A DNA stretch of 32,412 nucleotides from a virus. The DNA lies in IMG/VR virus record IMGVR_UViG_3300035182_001225, positions 1 to 32,412 of that record; one strand, 5' to 3'. Of the stretch, positions 1 to 5,997 are shown piece after piece. The notes below the pieces were generated by a model. It saw only the letters and a program-made list of their open reading frames with translations. It was not told the origin of the DNA and did not search any database. Within the stretch, counting starts at the first letter, position 1. Each line of letters starts with the position of its first letter. The position numbers and the translations under genes are program-made.

Positions 1-54
1 CAAGTTTTGCACCAGTTATTGTTAATAATAATGTAGTTCAAGTACCAACTACTA
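1..54. repeat. Terminal direct repeat, left copy (matches 32359-32412)
   Basis: Bases 1-54 are identical to 32359-32412. Both copies sit in the same codon phase of the fibre gene, so removing one copy closes the molecule and keeps the frame open. This is the usual signature of a circular assembly. Because it lies in repetitive fibre DNA, a repeat-induced overlap is also possible. Confidence 0.85.
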
Positions 55-1739
55 CAATAACTGCAACAAGTTTTGCACCAGTTGCACTTGTTTCAAATAA
101 CAAATTAATCAGTGTCCCTGTTACAACAATAATTGCAACGAGTTTTGCACCAGTTATTATTGATAACAATGTAGTTCAAGTACCGGTTACATCTTTAACA
201 ACAAACCCATTTGTACCAATAGTAGTCAATAATAATGTCATACAAATACCAATTACAACTATTAGTACTGCAAGTTTTGCACCAACAGTAAATGTAAATG
301 ATAACAAAACAGTAAGTGTTCCTGTTGCAACAATAACTGCAACAAGTTTTATACCAAGTATATCTGTTTCTGATAATAAATTTATCACTGTTCCATTAGC
401 AACAATTGCAACTAATGCATTTGCACCTATTATTGCTAAGATAATACAAGTACCGTACATAGCAATAACAATTAAAGCCGGTGGTAGTCAGAACTTTTTT
501 ATTAATTCGGAAAGTTCAACTTCTTTATTAAATGCAACTACTACAAATGATGTCATTGCAGCTCCAAATGGAACGACTACCGCTGATTATTTGATTATTA
601 ATAGTGGGATTTTATATAATGCTAATGATGCAACTGGTTATATTTTACATGGCCAAACAAGTGAAACTGGTAAACAAGGTCTAACTGCAACATTTAGTGT
701 TTATGCTAAAGCTGGTTCAGTTATAACCAAAATGATGTTTCGAAATAACTGGACTGGTTCTAGTCCAATATTTGATTTATCTGCTGGAACAGTTACACAG
801 GGTTCAGGTGTTAGTACAATTACTTCTGTTGGTAGTGGTTGGTATAGATGTAGTTGTTTATATACAACTAATGGCGCCGGCAATAATGGTATATCAGCAA
901 GACCATATATTGCAGGTGGAACTGCAAATGGTAGCGATGGCATTTATGTTTGGGGTGGTCAAGTTGAATATCAAACATTAACACCTTACATAAAAACTGG
1001 TAGTAATAGTATTACTAACTTAGACGACAATCTTGTTGTCGTCTCTAACAATCAAGTCGTACAAGTACCTACTGCAACTATAACAACAAGCCCATTTGCA
1101 CCAGTTGTAGTCAGCAATAATGTAGTACAAGTACCTACTGCAACTATAACAACAAGCTCATTTGCTCCAGTTGTAGTCAGCAATAATGTAATACAAGTAC
1201 CTACTGCAACTATAACAACAAGCTCATTTGCTCCAGTTGTAGTCAGCAATAATTATGTTACTGTGCCAGTTGCGTCAATCAGTACTACGGGTTATTCGCC
1301 AGTCATTTATGTTTCAGGCAACAAAATAGTTAACATACCAGTTGGATCTGCAGTTCTAATAACTCAAACACCAGTTATTATTATTTCAGACAGCAAAGTT
1401 GTTAATATACCAGTTGGTGAAGCATTTATTTCTGCTAATTCGCCTACTGTAATTGTAACAACAAATAATTGGATAGAGGTTCCAGTTGGTACGCTAGTGC
1501 TAAATGGGTTTGCACCAAATCCATTAGTATCTCAGAACAGATTTCAAATACAAAATATTAGATTAAATAGACCAGTCAAGATTGGTGATAAATATGTGCT
1601 TGACGGACAAGATGTCAGTGTTTCATATAATGTTATAACAAATACATTATATCTTGAAAAACAACCAACACGGCTCATAATTGAAAATCATCAAAGTACT
1701 TTAGCAATAGAAGACGATGAGCTTACATTAATTTTATAA
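1..1739 (+). CDS. Tail fibre, C-terminal part (5' partial; continues from 30690)
   Basis: The frame is open from base 3 to the stop at 1739. A possible TTG at 591 is only an internal codon, because the frame extends upstream without a stop. Joined through the 54-base terminal overlap to the frame starting at 30690, it gives one protein of about 1135 residues. This half begins with 22-24-residue repeats of the form SFAPV-x-V-x-NN-x-VxVP (about 3-470). Next comes a beta-rich module (about 480-1000) with FSVYAKAG, GWYRCS and GIYVWGGQVE motifs, typical of carbohydrate-binding modules in phage fibres. More repeats follow (about 1020-1560), then a C-terminal segment ending LTLIL. The likely role is receptor binding at the tail tip. 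The repeat fold is unknown; a beta-solenoid or stalk is inferred. No chaperone or autoprotease domain is visible. Confidence 0.85.
   Translation, partial: SFAPVIVNNNVVQVPTTTITATSFAPVALVSNNKLISVPVTTIIATSFAPVIIDNNVVQVPVTSLTTNPFVPIVVNNNVIQIPITTISTASFAPTVNVNDNKTVSVPVATITATSFIPSISVSDNKFITVPLATIATNAFAPIIAKIIQVPYIAITIKAGGSQNFFINSESSTSLLNATTTNDVIAAPNGTTTADYLIINSGILYNANDATGYILHGQTSETGKQGLTATFSVYAKAGSVITKMMFRNNWTGSSPIFDLSAGTVTQGSGVSTITSVGSGWYRCSCLYTTNGAGNNGISARPYIAGGTANGSDGIYVWGGQVEYQTLTPYIKTGSNSITNLDDNLVVVSNNQVVQVPTATITTSPFAPVVVSNNVVQVPTATITTSSFAPVVVSNNVIQVPTATITTSSFAPVVVSNNYVTVPVASISTTGYSPVIYVSGNKIVNIPVGSAVLITQTPVIIISDSKVVNIPVGEAFISANSPTVIVTTNNWIEVPVGTLVLNGFAPNPLVSQNRFQIQNIRLNRPVKIGDKYVLDGQDVSVSYNVITNTLYLEKQPTRLIIENHQSTLAIEDDELTLIL
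67..127. repeat. 61-bp perfect repeat (second copy 32287-32347)
   Basis: Bases 67-127 and 32287-32347 are identical over 61 bases, longer than the 54-base terminal overlap. Each copy encodes one fibre repeat (SFAPVALVSNNKLISVPVTT). Copy number around the junction could therefore have been collapsed or expanded in assembly. Confidence 0.85.
1059..1256 (+). repeat. Three tandem 66-bp units in the fibre gene
   Basis: Units start at 1059, 1125 and 1191 and differ at only a few bases. Each encodes a 22-residue unit (VQVPTATITTSSFAPVVVSNN type). They are the best-conserved part of a wider, decayed array of 66-72-bp units running on both sides of the window junction. The near identity suggests recent duplication or ongoing recombination. 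Confidence 0.9.
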
Positions 1740-1750
1740 AAATACAAATA

Positions 1751-2017
1751 ATGATAAACGAATACAAAGCTTTTTTTGAAGCATTTAAAATTGGAAAACA
1801 ATTAACAAATAGTGCTACTTGGAAAAATAGAACTTTAACAACAAATTTAATTTCTGGTCTTGTTGTTTCAGTTACTGTAATTGCTCAGGGTGCTGGTTAT
1901 TATATCAGTATTGACCCTGAGCAACTATCTCAATTAATAGGCGGAGGTTATGCTGCTCTTGGTGTTTTTAATGCAATAATGACTTGCGTTACTTCTTCAA
2001 AAGTTGGCATAAAGTAA
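1751..2017 (+). CDS. Small membrane protein, holin-like
   Basis: The protein has 88 residues. A polar N terminus is followed by hydrophobic stretches at about 33-52 (LISGLVVSVTVIAQGAGYYI) and 62-80 (LIGGGYAALGVFNAIMTCV), so two membrane segments are likely. It lies 11 bases after the fibre stop and heads the cassette that ends with the endolysin. Size, topology and position fit a holin that would make the inner-membrane lesion releasing the endolysin. No clear Shine-Dalgarno precedes the ATG, so translation may be coupled to the fibre gene. The role rests on context; a generic phage membrane protein is the alternative. Confidence 0.6.
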   Translation: MINEYKAFFEAFKIGKQLTNSATWKNRTLTTNLISGLVVSVTVIAQGAGYYISIDPEQLSQLIGGGYAALGVFNAIMTCVTSSKVGIK

Positions 2018-2038
2018 AAAGCCAAAGAGAAAAATAAA

Positions 2039-2350
2039 ATGATCGAAAGAGAAGACAAAATCTGGGAGGCTGTTCATAGTAATAGTAATAAAACAGCTAA
2101 AATAGAAGTTAGAGTTGAAGCAATTGAACTTAAAATCTCAGAAAAACACGCACATGTTGACACTGCACTTGAAACTTTGACAAATGCATTTGTCGGAATT
2201 GATAAAAAGCTAGACATTTTTATGGCAAGTTTTGAAACTGCTCGTCAAACAAAAGAAAAATTTACTACTTTACTTTTAGCAGTTGCTGGTCTTTTGATAG
2301 GTGGTATTGGCTATCTACTAAGTTTTTGGGTTGAACATGCTGTAAAATAA
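2039..2350 (+). CDS. Coiled-coil protein with C-terminal membrane anchor (XhlA-like)
   Basis: This 103-residue protein has a heptad-rich helical N-terminal part (about 1-70, charged, AKIEVRVEAIELKISEKHAHVDTALETL) and one hydrophobic helix near the C terminus (about 78-96, TLLLAVAGLLIGGIGYLLSFW). The architecture resembles the hemolysin XhlA/holin-accessory group. With the preceding two-helix protein it probably forms the holin or antiholin part of the lysis cassette. A weak AAAGAGA ribosome site lies upstream. Function is inferred from architecture and location; a tail- or membrane-associated role cannot be excluded. Confidence 0.6.
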   Translation: MIEREDKIWEAVHSNSNKTAKIEVRVEAIELKISEKHAHVDTALETLTNAFVGIDKKLDIFMASFETARQTKEKFTTLLLAVAGLLIGGIGYLLSFWVEHAVK

Positions 2351-2369
2351 AAATAAAAAGCAAAAGGAA

Positions 2370-2510
2370 ATGACAAAATTTAGTTGTGGGAAAAACACTA
2401 AGAATTCAACGTCCAGGAAGAAAAAACCTGAATGTATTAAATTCAACAATAAACCAATAAAACTTGGAAAGAATGGTGCAAATATCTTCTGCGAAGCTTT
2501 TTATGAGTAA
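2370..2510 (+). CDS. Small basic hypothetical protein
   Basis: This 46-residue lysine-rich frame (MTKFSCGKNTKNSTSRKKKPE...) has no recognised family. Its stop overlaps the likely start of the next gene as ATGAGTAA, an arrangement typical of coupled phage genes. The GGA upstream is too close to the ATG for an ideal ribosome site, which lowers confidence. It could bind nucleic acid, judging only from its charge. Confidence 0.45.
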   Translation: MTKFSCGKNTKNSTSRKKKPECIKFNNKPIKLGKNGANIFCEAFYE

Positions 2511-2670
2511 CACTTATCGACATGGATATAACAGGTTAAAAGATTGGAAAATTACTGTTCATTCACTAAACAATTCTAATGCAGTACCTCATTATAATTG
2601 TGACATTTGTAAAAATAATTTTTGTCGCAAGGTAAAAAGACGAGACATTGATGAAAGCCGAATTAACTGA
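2503..2670 (+). CDS. Small Cys-containing hypothetical protein
   Basis: The chosen start is the ATG at 2503 that overlaps the preceding stop; an in-frame TTG at 2464 would add 13 residues. The 55-residue product begins MSNTYRHGYNRLKDWK and has a CDICKNNFC cluster near its middle, followed by a basic KVKRRD run. One CxxC pair plus a third Cys could bind metal, but no full zinc ribbon is present. It ends eight bases before the endonuclease I gene and is probably co-translated with it. Family not recognised. Confidence 0.5.
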   Translation: MSNTYRHGYNRLKDWKITVHSLNNSNAVPHYNCDICKNNFCRKVKRRDIDESRIN

Positions 2671-2678
2671 GATTTAAA

Positions 2679-3041
2679 ATGGCAAAGATTAAAAAATTCC
2701 GTTCAAAATTTGAAGCAGACTTTAGTCGGCACTTTCCTGAAGCGATTTATGAAGAACTTAAATTTAACTACACAACTGAACACGTCTATACACCAGACTG
2801 GGAAATGGACGGATTAATTCTAGAAACAAAAGGTATACTGGACCAAGCAACACGATCAAAAACTCTTGCAGTTCTTCAACAAAATCCAAACTTAGCAAAG
2901 AGATTTTGCTTTGTTTTTCAAGATCCAAACAAACTAATTAACAAGCGCTCAAAAACCCGGTATAGAGACTGGTGTGATAAGCACAACATCCTCTGGACCA
3001 CATTAGAAAAACTCATATCAAATAAAAAGGTAAAATTATGA
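2679..3041 (+). CDS. Endonuclease I (T7 gp3-type Holliday-junction resolvase)
   Basis: This 120-residue protein matches the phage endodeoxyribonuclease I family. FRSKFE near the N terminus supplies Glu12, and YTPDW...LILETKG supplies Asp40, Glu49 and Lys51. This reproduces the T7 gp3 active-site set (E20, D55, E65, K67), a PD-(D/E)XK nuclease. The family resolves branched DNA during packaging and degrades host DNA. Length is slightly below T7 gp3 (149). It lies inside the lysis cassette and its TGA overlaps the next ATG (ATGA). As the only recognisable DNA-processing enzyme besides TerL and the GIY-YIG gene, it probably clears recombination or replication intermediates before packaging. Confidence 0.88.
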   Translation: MAKIKKFRSKFEADFSRHFPEAIYEELKFNYTTEHVYTPDWEMDGLILETKGILDQATRSKTLAVLQQNPNLAKRFCFVFQDPNKLINKRSKTRYRDWCDKHNILWTTLEKLISNKKVKL

Positions 3042-3283
3042 AAATAGAACAAACAATTCAACAAGCAGCAATTAAACAACTTGCTATTTTACTTAGTAAC
3101 GATACAACTTGGTCACGTGTAAAAGCTGCGGTTAATTTACAAGATGACCCAAATACCCCAGGCAATGAAAAGAAAGAAGCTTGCTTAAAACTATTAAAAG
3201 AAATGGGCGTTGATCTTGCAACTTGGTTAATAAATTTGTTAATTGAACTTGCTGTAGCATATCTAAAACAAAATGTTAAGTAA
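3038..3283 (+). CDS. Hypothetical phage protein in lysis cassette
   Basis: This 81-residue protein is largely helical. A polar N-terminal half is followed by a hydrophobic or amphipathic helix at about 56-76 (VDLATWLINLLIELAVAYLKQN). It overlaps the endonuclease I gene by four bases (ATGA) and the endolysin gene by 11 bases, so it is translationally locked between them. The C-terminal helix could insert in the membrane, making a small holin or antiholin possible, but it is short and amphipathic. No specific family is claimed. Confidence 0.6.
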   Translation: MKIEQTIQQAAIKQLAILLSNDTTWSRVKAAVNLQDDPNTPGNEKKEACLKLLKEMGVDLATWLINLLIELAVAYLKQNVK

Positions 3284-3701
3284 AGCGGCTGAGTTAATAG
3301 CTCAATTTGAAGGTTGTCACCTCAGTGCTTACAAATGCCCAGCTAATGTATGGACCATTGGCTATGGGCAAACGGGTGACTGGGTTAAACAGGGCACTTC
3401 TATTACACAAGAAAAAGCAAATAAATTACTAAACATTGAAATTGAAAAAATTCAAGATGACTTGTCTAAATTTATAAAAGTAAAATTAACTGCAAATCAG
3501 ATGTGTGCTCTAATTAGTTTTGTCTATAATATTGGTATTGGTGCTTTTAAAAAATCAACAATGCTAAAATTGATAAATGCTGGTGATTTAACAGGCGCTG
3601 CAACTCAATTTCTACAATGGGCAAAGGTAAATGGTGCCAAAAGCAAAGGGCTACTCATAAGACGACTTGCTGAACGACAATTGTTTTTACAAGTTGACTG
3701 A
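3273..3701 (+). CDS. Endolysin, GH24 lysozyme (muramidase)
   Basis: The 142-residue protein hydrolyses the MurNAc-GlcNAc bonds of peptidoglycan. The active site is visible as Glu13 (FEG), Cys22 (YKCPA) and Thr28 (VWTIGYGQTG). This is the E-8aa-(D/C)-5aa-T arrangement of T4/P22-type phage lysozymes, with Cys where T4 has Asp20. The downstream LTANQMCALISFVYNIGIGAF and RRLAERQLF segments are family hallmarks. There is no signal peptide or SAR helix, so release depends on a holin. The start lies inside the previous gene. It is the last gene of the late cluster; no spanin pair is recognisable nearby. Confidence 0.95.
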   Translation: MLSKAAELIAQFEGCHLSAYKCPANVWTIGYGQTGDWVKQGTSITQEKANKLLNIEIEKIQDDLSKFIKVKLTANQMCALISFVYNIGIGAFKKSTMLKLINAGDLTGAATQFLQWAKVNGAKSKGLLIRRLAERQLFLQVD

Positions 3702-3716
3702 TTTGTGTTATAAATA
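3686..3716 (+). promoter_or_regulatory. Extended -10 sigma-70-like promoter after the endolysin gene
   Basis: A -35 box TTTACA (3686-3691) is followed after 17 bases by TATAAA (3709-3714). TG at 3706-3707 gives an extended -10 (TGtTATAAA). The -10 is also TATAAATA (3709-3716). It overlaps the end of the endolysin gene and points into DNA without a sizeable gene. Expected start is near 3721. Confidence 0.65.
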
Positions 3717-3720
3717 CATC

Positions 3721-4150
3721 ATAGGGCGTAGCATAGGCACCCTAGTTTTCAATGACAACGATTGATTTGCAAATGGCAATGATGTGGCAGACAATTAGTT
3801 GAATTGGCCGCACTATGTATTTTTGTGGCTGATTAAATTCCAAAACTGGTTTATTGTTTTAACTGGTAAGCAATCATTGCTAAAACAAATTAAAGTTTTA
3901 TTAGTAAAGAAATGAACAAATTTGCTCAATGTTAAGTTTATTTCAAAAAGTCATAAAATCAATGTCTGAATTACTTATTCAGGAGAAATTTATGATAGAA
4001 AAAACAAAAATTTCAGCACAATAATACAGAGTTCATCAATAGGCTTTACTTTATCTTTTGATTACTAGGGATAGAAGTAATAATAAAATTTTAAGACCTG
4101 TTATTAAGTAAGATTAAAATTAAAAAGGAGACTTAATTGTCTCCTTTTTT
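3721..4150 (+). ncRNA. Candidate non-coding transcript of about 430 nt
   Basis: The stretch between the promoter at 3686-3716 and the terminator at 4122-4150 contains no frame longer than about 20 codons. Visible foldable parts are TGTGGC-aga-CAATT/AATTG-GCCGCA (3783-3812, one G-U pair), TTGTTTTA/TAAAACAA (3854-3888, with an inner AGCAAT/ATTGCT), and CTGAAT/ATTCAG (3966-3982). The last partly covers AGGAG (3981-3985), which would serve a 10- or 20-codon peptide frame (starts 3992 or 3962, stop 4024). It does not match a tRNA or any RNA class I recognise. Regulatory RNA, leader peptide or decayed gene are all possible. Confidence 0.45.
4122..4150 (+). terminator. Rho-independent terminator
   Basis: AAAAAGGAGAC (4122-4132), loop TTAATT, GTCTCCTTTTT (4139-4149) plus one more T. 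The 11-bp perfect stem is flanked by A and T runs, so it could work in either direction. It ends the late/orphan transcript before the control region. Confidence 0.9.
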
Positions 4151-4430
4151 ATGTGAGAAATTTGACAAAATTTCTGGAAATTGCGTCACGGGGCTGCTCA
4201 TTATTGATTAGTTTGGTGTACGAAACAGCTGATAATCAATAAGAAATGGTGAGATTTTGGAGGTACTTTTTTGAGTAAACTGTCTGGTAATGGCTCTTTG
4301 GTGAAAAATCACAAAACTCCGTAAAAAGCGGAATGGCGCATTGTAATTTGTATGGATGTGTAATTTTTACTCATTCGTTTGACAGGAAAAAGTTGTCTAA
4401 GTTGTTGAATTTAATCAAATTAAATTTCCC
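4151..4430. other. Non-coding region with inverted repeats
   Basis: No convincing gene is seen. It contains AGAAATTT/AAATTTCT (4156-4175, 4-base loop), TTATTGATTA/TAATCAATAA (4201-4242) enclosing GTTT/AAAC, and AATTTAAT/ATTAAATT (4408-4426, 3-base loop) just before the 9-bp repeats. TTGACA occurs at 4379-4384 without a matching -10. These palindromes may be protein-binding sites or RNA hairpins. Their density next to direct repeats suggests a control or replication locus. Confidence 0.6.
4271..4324 (+). CDS. Possible 17-codon leader peptide (TTG start)
   Basis: A strong GGAGG (4259-4263) lies seven bases before a TTG that opens MSKLSGNGSLVKNHKTP and then a stop. Such a good ribosome site before so short a frame suggests a leader peptide or the remnant of a decayed gene. 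No family is recognised, and chance is possible in this AT-rich DNA. Confidence 0.25.
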   Translation: MSKLSGNGSLVKNHKTP

Positions 4431-4493
4431 TATAACTTCTATAACTTCTATAACTTGTATAACTTGTATAACTTTAATAACTTGTATAACTTG
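4431..4493 (+). repeat. Seven tandem 9-bp direct repeats (iteron-like)
   Basis: Units start at 4431, 4440, 4449, 4458, 4467, 4476 and 4485 with consensus TATAACTTS. Variants are TATAACTTC, TATAACTTG, TATAACTTT and AATAACTTG. A palindrome (4408-4426) flanks the array on the left, and AT-rich sequence with another IR (4592-4605) follows. Short regularly spaced repeats in intergenic DNA are typical of replication-initiator or repressor binding sites, although 9 bp is shorter than one helical turn and than most plasmid iterons. Confidence 0.85.
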
Positions 4494-4634
4494 TATAGAC
4501 ATACAATTTTACATGGATCAATTTTGTTTACATGTAGACATGGGCAGATGCAACTTTTCCTCTCCTCAGTACAACTTAATTTTATTGTTTCTTATTTGTA
4601 AATAATAAAATTCATACCAGTTAACAAAATAGGC

Positions 4635-4657
4635 CAATTTATTCAACAAATAAATTG
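4635..4657. promoter_or_regulatory. Operator-like palindrome overlapping the -35 box
   Basis: CAATTTATT (4635-4643), 5-base spacer, AATAAATTG (4649-4657) is a perfect 9-bp inverted repeat. Its right arm covers the first bases of the -35 TTGACT (4655-4660). A dimeric repressor bound here would block the promoter of the 4810-6552 genes. No repressor gene is recognised in the window, so the binder would be a host protein, another phage's protein, or an unrecognised accessory product. Confidence 0.55.
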
Positions 4658-4683
4658 ACTTTTCCTATAAATAATGTTATAAT
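4655..4683 (+). promoter_or_regulatory. Consensus sigma-70 promoter of the accessory operon
   Basis: TTGACT (4655-4660), 17-base spacer, TATAAT (4678-4683) is a near-consensus host promoter. The spacer also carries TTTTCCTATAAATAAT, shared with the promoter at 6616-6631. Transcription should start near 4690, so the first CCCCAGG element (4694) lies at the extreme 5' end of the RNA. Confidence 0.8.
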
Positions 4684-4693
4684 TAATTTAATA

Positions 4694-4805
4694 CCTCCCC
4701 AGGTAAAAATAAATATATACAAGAAAGCCGATTTATCAAGACCAGCTCCTGGGGAGGAACAACTACTTGGTATATCGGCTTTTTTATTTTCATTCCCCAG
4801 GAGCT
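4694..4805 (+). promoter_or_regulatory. Switch-like leader with three competing CCCCAGG elements
   Basis: Element 1 is CCTCCCCAGG (4694-4703), element 2 AGCTCCTGGGGAGG (4744-4757) and element 3 TCCCCAGGAGCT (4794-4805). Element 2 can pair with 1 over 10 bp (4748-4757) or with 3 over 12 bp (4744-4755), but not with both. Element 3 contains AGGAG (4799-4803), the ribosome site of the gene starting at 4810, so 2:3 pairing would hide it and 1:2 pairing would free it. Element 2 also sits in the loop of the terminator 4724-4787, so either pairing makes a pseudoknot with, or excludes, that hairpin. No known riboswitch or ribozyme core was recognised. Confidence 0.65.
4724..4787 (+). terminator. Intrinsic terminator/attenuator within the leader
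   Basis: AAAGCCGAT (4724-4732) pairs with ATCGGCTTT (4774-4782). A second short stem CAAG/CTTG (4737-4740/4766-4769) extends the hairpin, and a T run continues to about 4785. It lies between the promoter (start near 4690) and the first gene (4810), so it should attenuate that transcript. The 25-base apical loop contains CCCCAGG element 2. Confidence 0.75.
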
Positions 4806-4809
4806 AAAA

Positions 4810-5508
4810 ATGACATTAATTCAAATCAGCACATTTATTGATACAAGAGCAACACTTGATCATACAAAAAAAAATTACTATTACCAAGTTGCTCTTACTG
4901 AAATTTTAGAAGACAACAATGAAATTTATTCAAATCAAGTCGAATTAATTACAGCACTTGATGACCAGTCAAAAAATGAATTTCATGCCAGAATAGAAAT
5001 TTTATTTAATTGGCTACTTGCAAATTATGCAAATCAATCAATTTCAAAAATACACATTTGTACAAATGACTTTTTTATTAAAAGTTTAATTAAACAAATT
5101 AATTTAGTTCAAAAGTACATTCATTCATCTTCAGTTCTAAAGAAAAAACAAAAAGAACTAGCTCCAGTTGATTTTGCTCGCCATGTATTACTTAATTATG
5201 GCATTATTAAAAAAGATTGCGTTTATTTAGAAAACTATCTTGAAAAACAAGTTGATTTTATCCAATTAGTACGCGGCAGCAAATTTAAAGAACTAGTTCC
5301 GGTAAATTTACCAGCAAATAAACAAATTTATAAAAAAGGCGAATACACAGAAGTAGAACAAATTCTTTATAAAAATCACAATGAATTGACAAATACAACT
5401 TTACGCTTTGTTGACAGCACACTTGGTTTATCTAACGCAGAAATAACTGCAGAACTAAAAATTAAATTTATTGAAAAAAAATTACGTAGAGGAAAAAAGA
5501 AAAGATAA
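4810..5508 (+). CDS. Hypothetical protein with possible RNase H-like fold and basic tail
   Basis: This 232-residue protein is first in the accessory operon, six bases after AGGAG. No family is confidently recognised. The first 100 residues read like an RNase H-type alternation: strand IQISTFID (Asp11), strands NYYYQVALTEILE and NEIYSNQVELI, helix SKNEFHARIEILFNWLLANY (Glu57 or Glu63), strand KIHICTND (Asp87). The D-E-D order fits but the spacing is looser than in RNase HI, so this is a weak structural guess. The C terminus is strongly basic (KLRRGKKKR), suggesting nucleic-acid binding. Its expression is probably controlled by the upstream operator, attenuator and Shine-Dalgarno-masking leader, so it may act on its own leader RNA or on phage DNA. 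Confidence 0.7.
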   Translation: MTLIQISTFIDTRATLDHTKKNYYYQVALTEILEDNNEIYSNQVELITALDDQSKNEFHARIEILFNWLLANYANQSISKIHICTNDFFIKSLIKQINLVQKYIHSSSVLKKKQKELAPVDFARHVLLNYGIIKKDCVYLENYLEKQVDFIQLVRGSKFKELVPVNLPANKQIYKKGEYTEVEQILYKNHNELTNTTLRFVDSTLGLSNAEITAELKIKFIEKKLRRGKKKR

Positions 5509-5513
5509 TTTCC

Positions 5514-5696
5514 ATGAACTTACACTGCATTATTCCGCTTTTAATAATTGGTATCATTACATTTATTTTAATGAAATACCAAATTGCATTTCAACAAGGC
5601 AATTGGAAATGTACACACGTACCTCATCCATGGTTAGCTGGCTTTAGTGAAGTTTTCTGTGATGAGTATACAAAAATAGATTTACTAAATAAGTAA
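5514..5696 (+). CDS. Small single-pass membrane protein
   Basis: This 60-residue protein has an N-terminal hydrophobic segment (about 5-20, CIIPLLIIGIITFILM) followed by a soluble part with two Cys residues (KCTHVPHPWLAGFSEVFCDEY) that could form a disulfide if exported. It starts five bases after the previous stop. Many phages carry such small membrane proteins in moron-like regions, where they can alter host envelope functions or block superinfection. No specific family is recognised. Confidence 0.55.
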   Translation: MNLHCIIPLLIIGIITFILMKYQIAFQQGNWKCTHVPHPWLAGFSEVFCDEYTKIDLLNK

Positions 5697-5704
5697 GATT
5701 AGTT

Positions 5705-5893
5705 ATGATCATTCGTTATTTTGATAATCATATTGGAACACTAATATTTTTAATTTGTCAATTAGTTGATCTCTTAATTGATTTAGCTAATAAACACCTT
5801 AGAGTAAACTACTATGATTTAAATAAAAATTATGAGTTAATAACTAATCAAAATGGAAATATGTATATTTTTAGTGGTTTAGATTTCCATTGA
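5705..5893 (+). CDS. Small hypothetical protein with hydrophobic segment
   Basis: This 62-residue protein has a hydrophobic helix at about 11-28 (GTLIFLICQLVDLLIDLA) and a polar Asn/Tyr-rich C-terminal half. It starts eight bases after the previous stop and is probably co-transcribed. No family is recognised; it may be membrane-associated. Confidence 0.5.
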   Translation: MIIRYFDNHIGTLIFLICQLVDLLIDLANKHLRVNYYDLNKNYELITNQNGNMYIFSGLDFH

Positions 5894-5913
5894 AATAACA
5901 AGGAGTGTTAAAA

Positions 5914-5997
5914 ATGAAAAATAAATTAATCGCAAATCAAAAAGCAAATATTTATAAATTACTGAAATCTCAGTATAAATGTGGGTTAACAAAATGA
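5914..5997 (+). CDS. 27-residue leader-like protein
   Basis: AAGGAG lies at a normal distance before ATG at 5914. The 27-residue basic product (MKNKLIANQKANIYKLLKSQ...) stops as TGA inside ATGA, overlapping the start of the next gene at 5994. A good ribosome site plus stop-start overlap indicates that it is translated, perhaps mainly to deliver ribosomes to the next gene. Function unknown. Confidence 0.5.
   Translation: MKNKLIANQKANIYKLLKSQYKCGLTK

Noticed and set aside
1052-1249. Minus-strand frames in the fibre gene and elsewhere
   Set aside because: They mirror low-complexity or strong coding on the + strand and lack ribosome sites. No minus-strand gene is supported in the window.
3962-4024. 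20-codon peptide frame (or 10 codons from 3992)
   Set aside because: Although AGGAG precedes 3992, the frame is too short to call a gene without conservation. It is described within the candidate transcript.
4333-4605. 90-codon frame across the 9-bp repeats
   Set aside because: No ribosome site. Its middle is just the translated repeat (ITCITCIT), and it resembles no protein. The DNA repeat explains the open frame.
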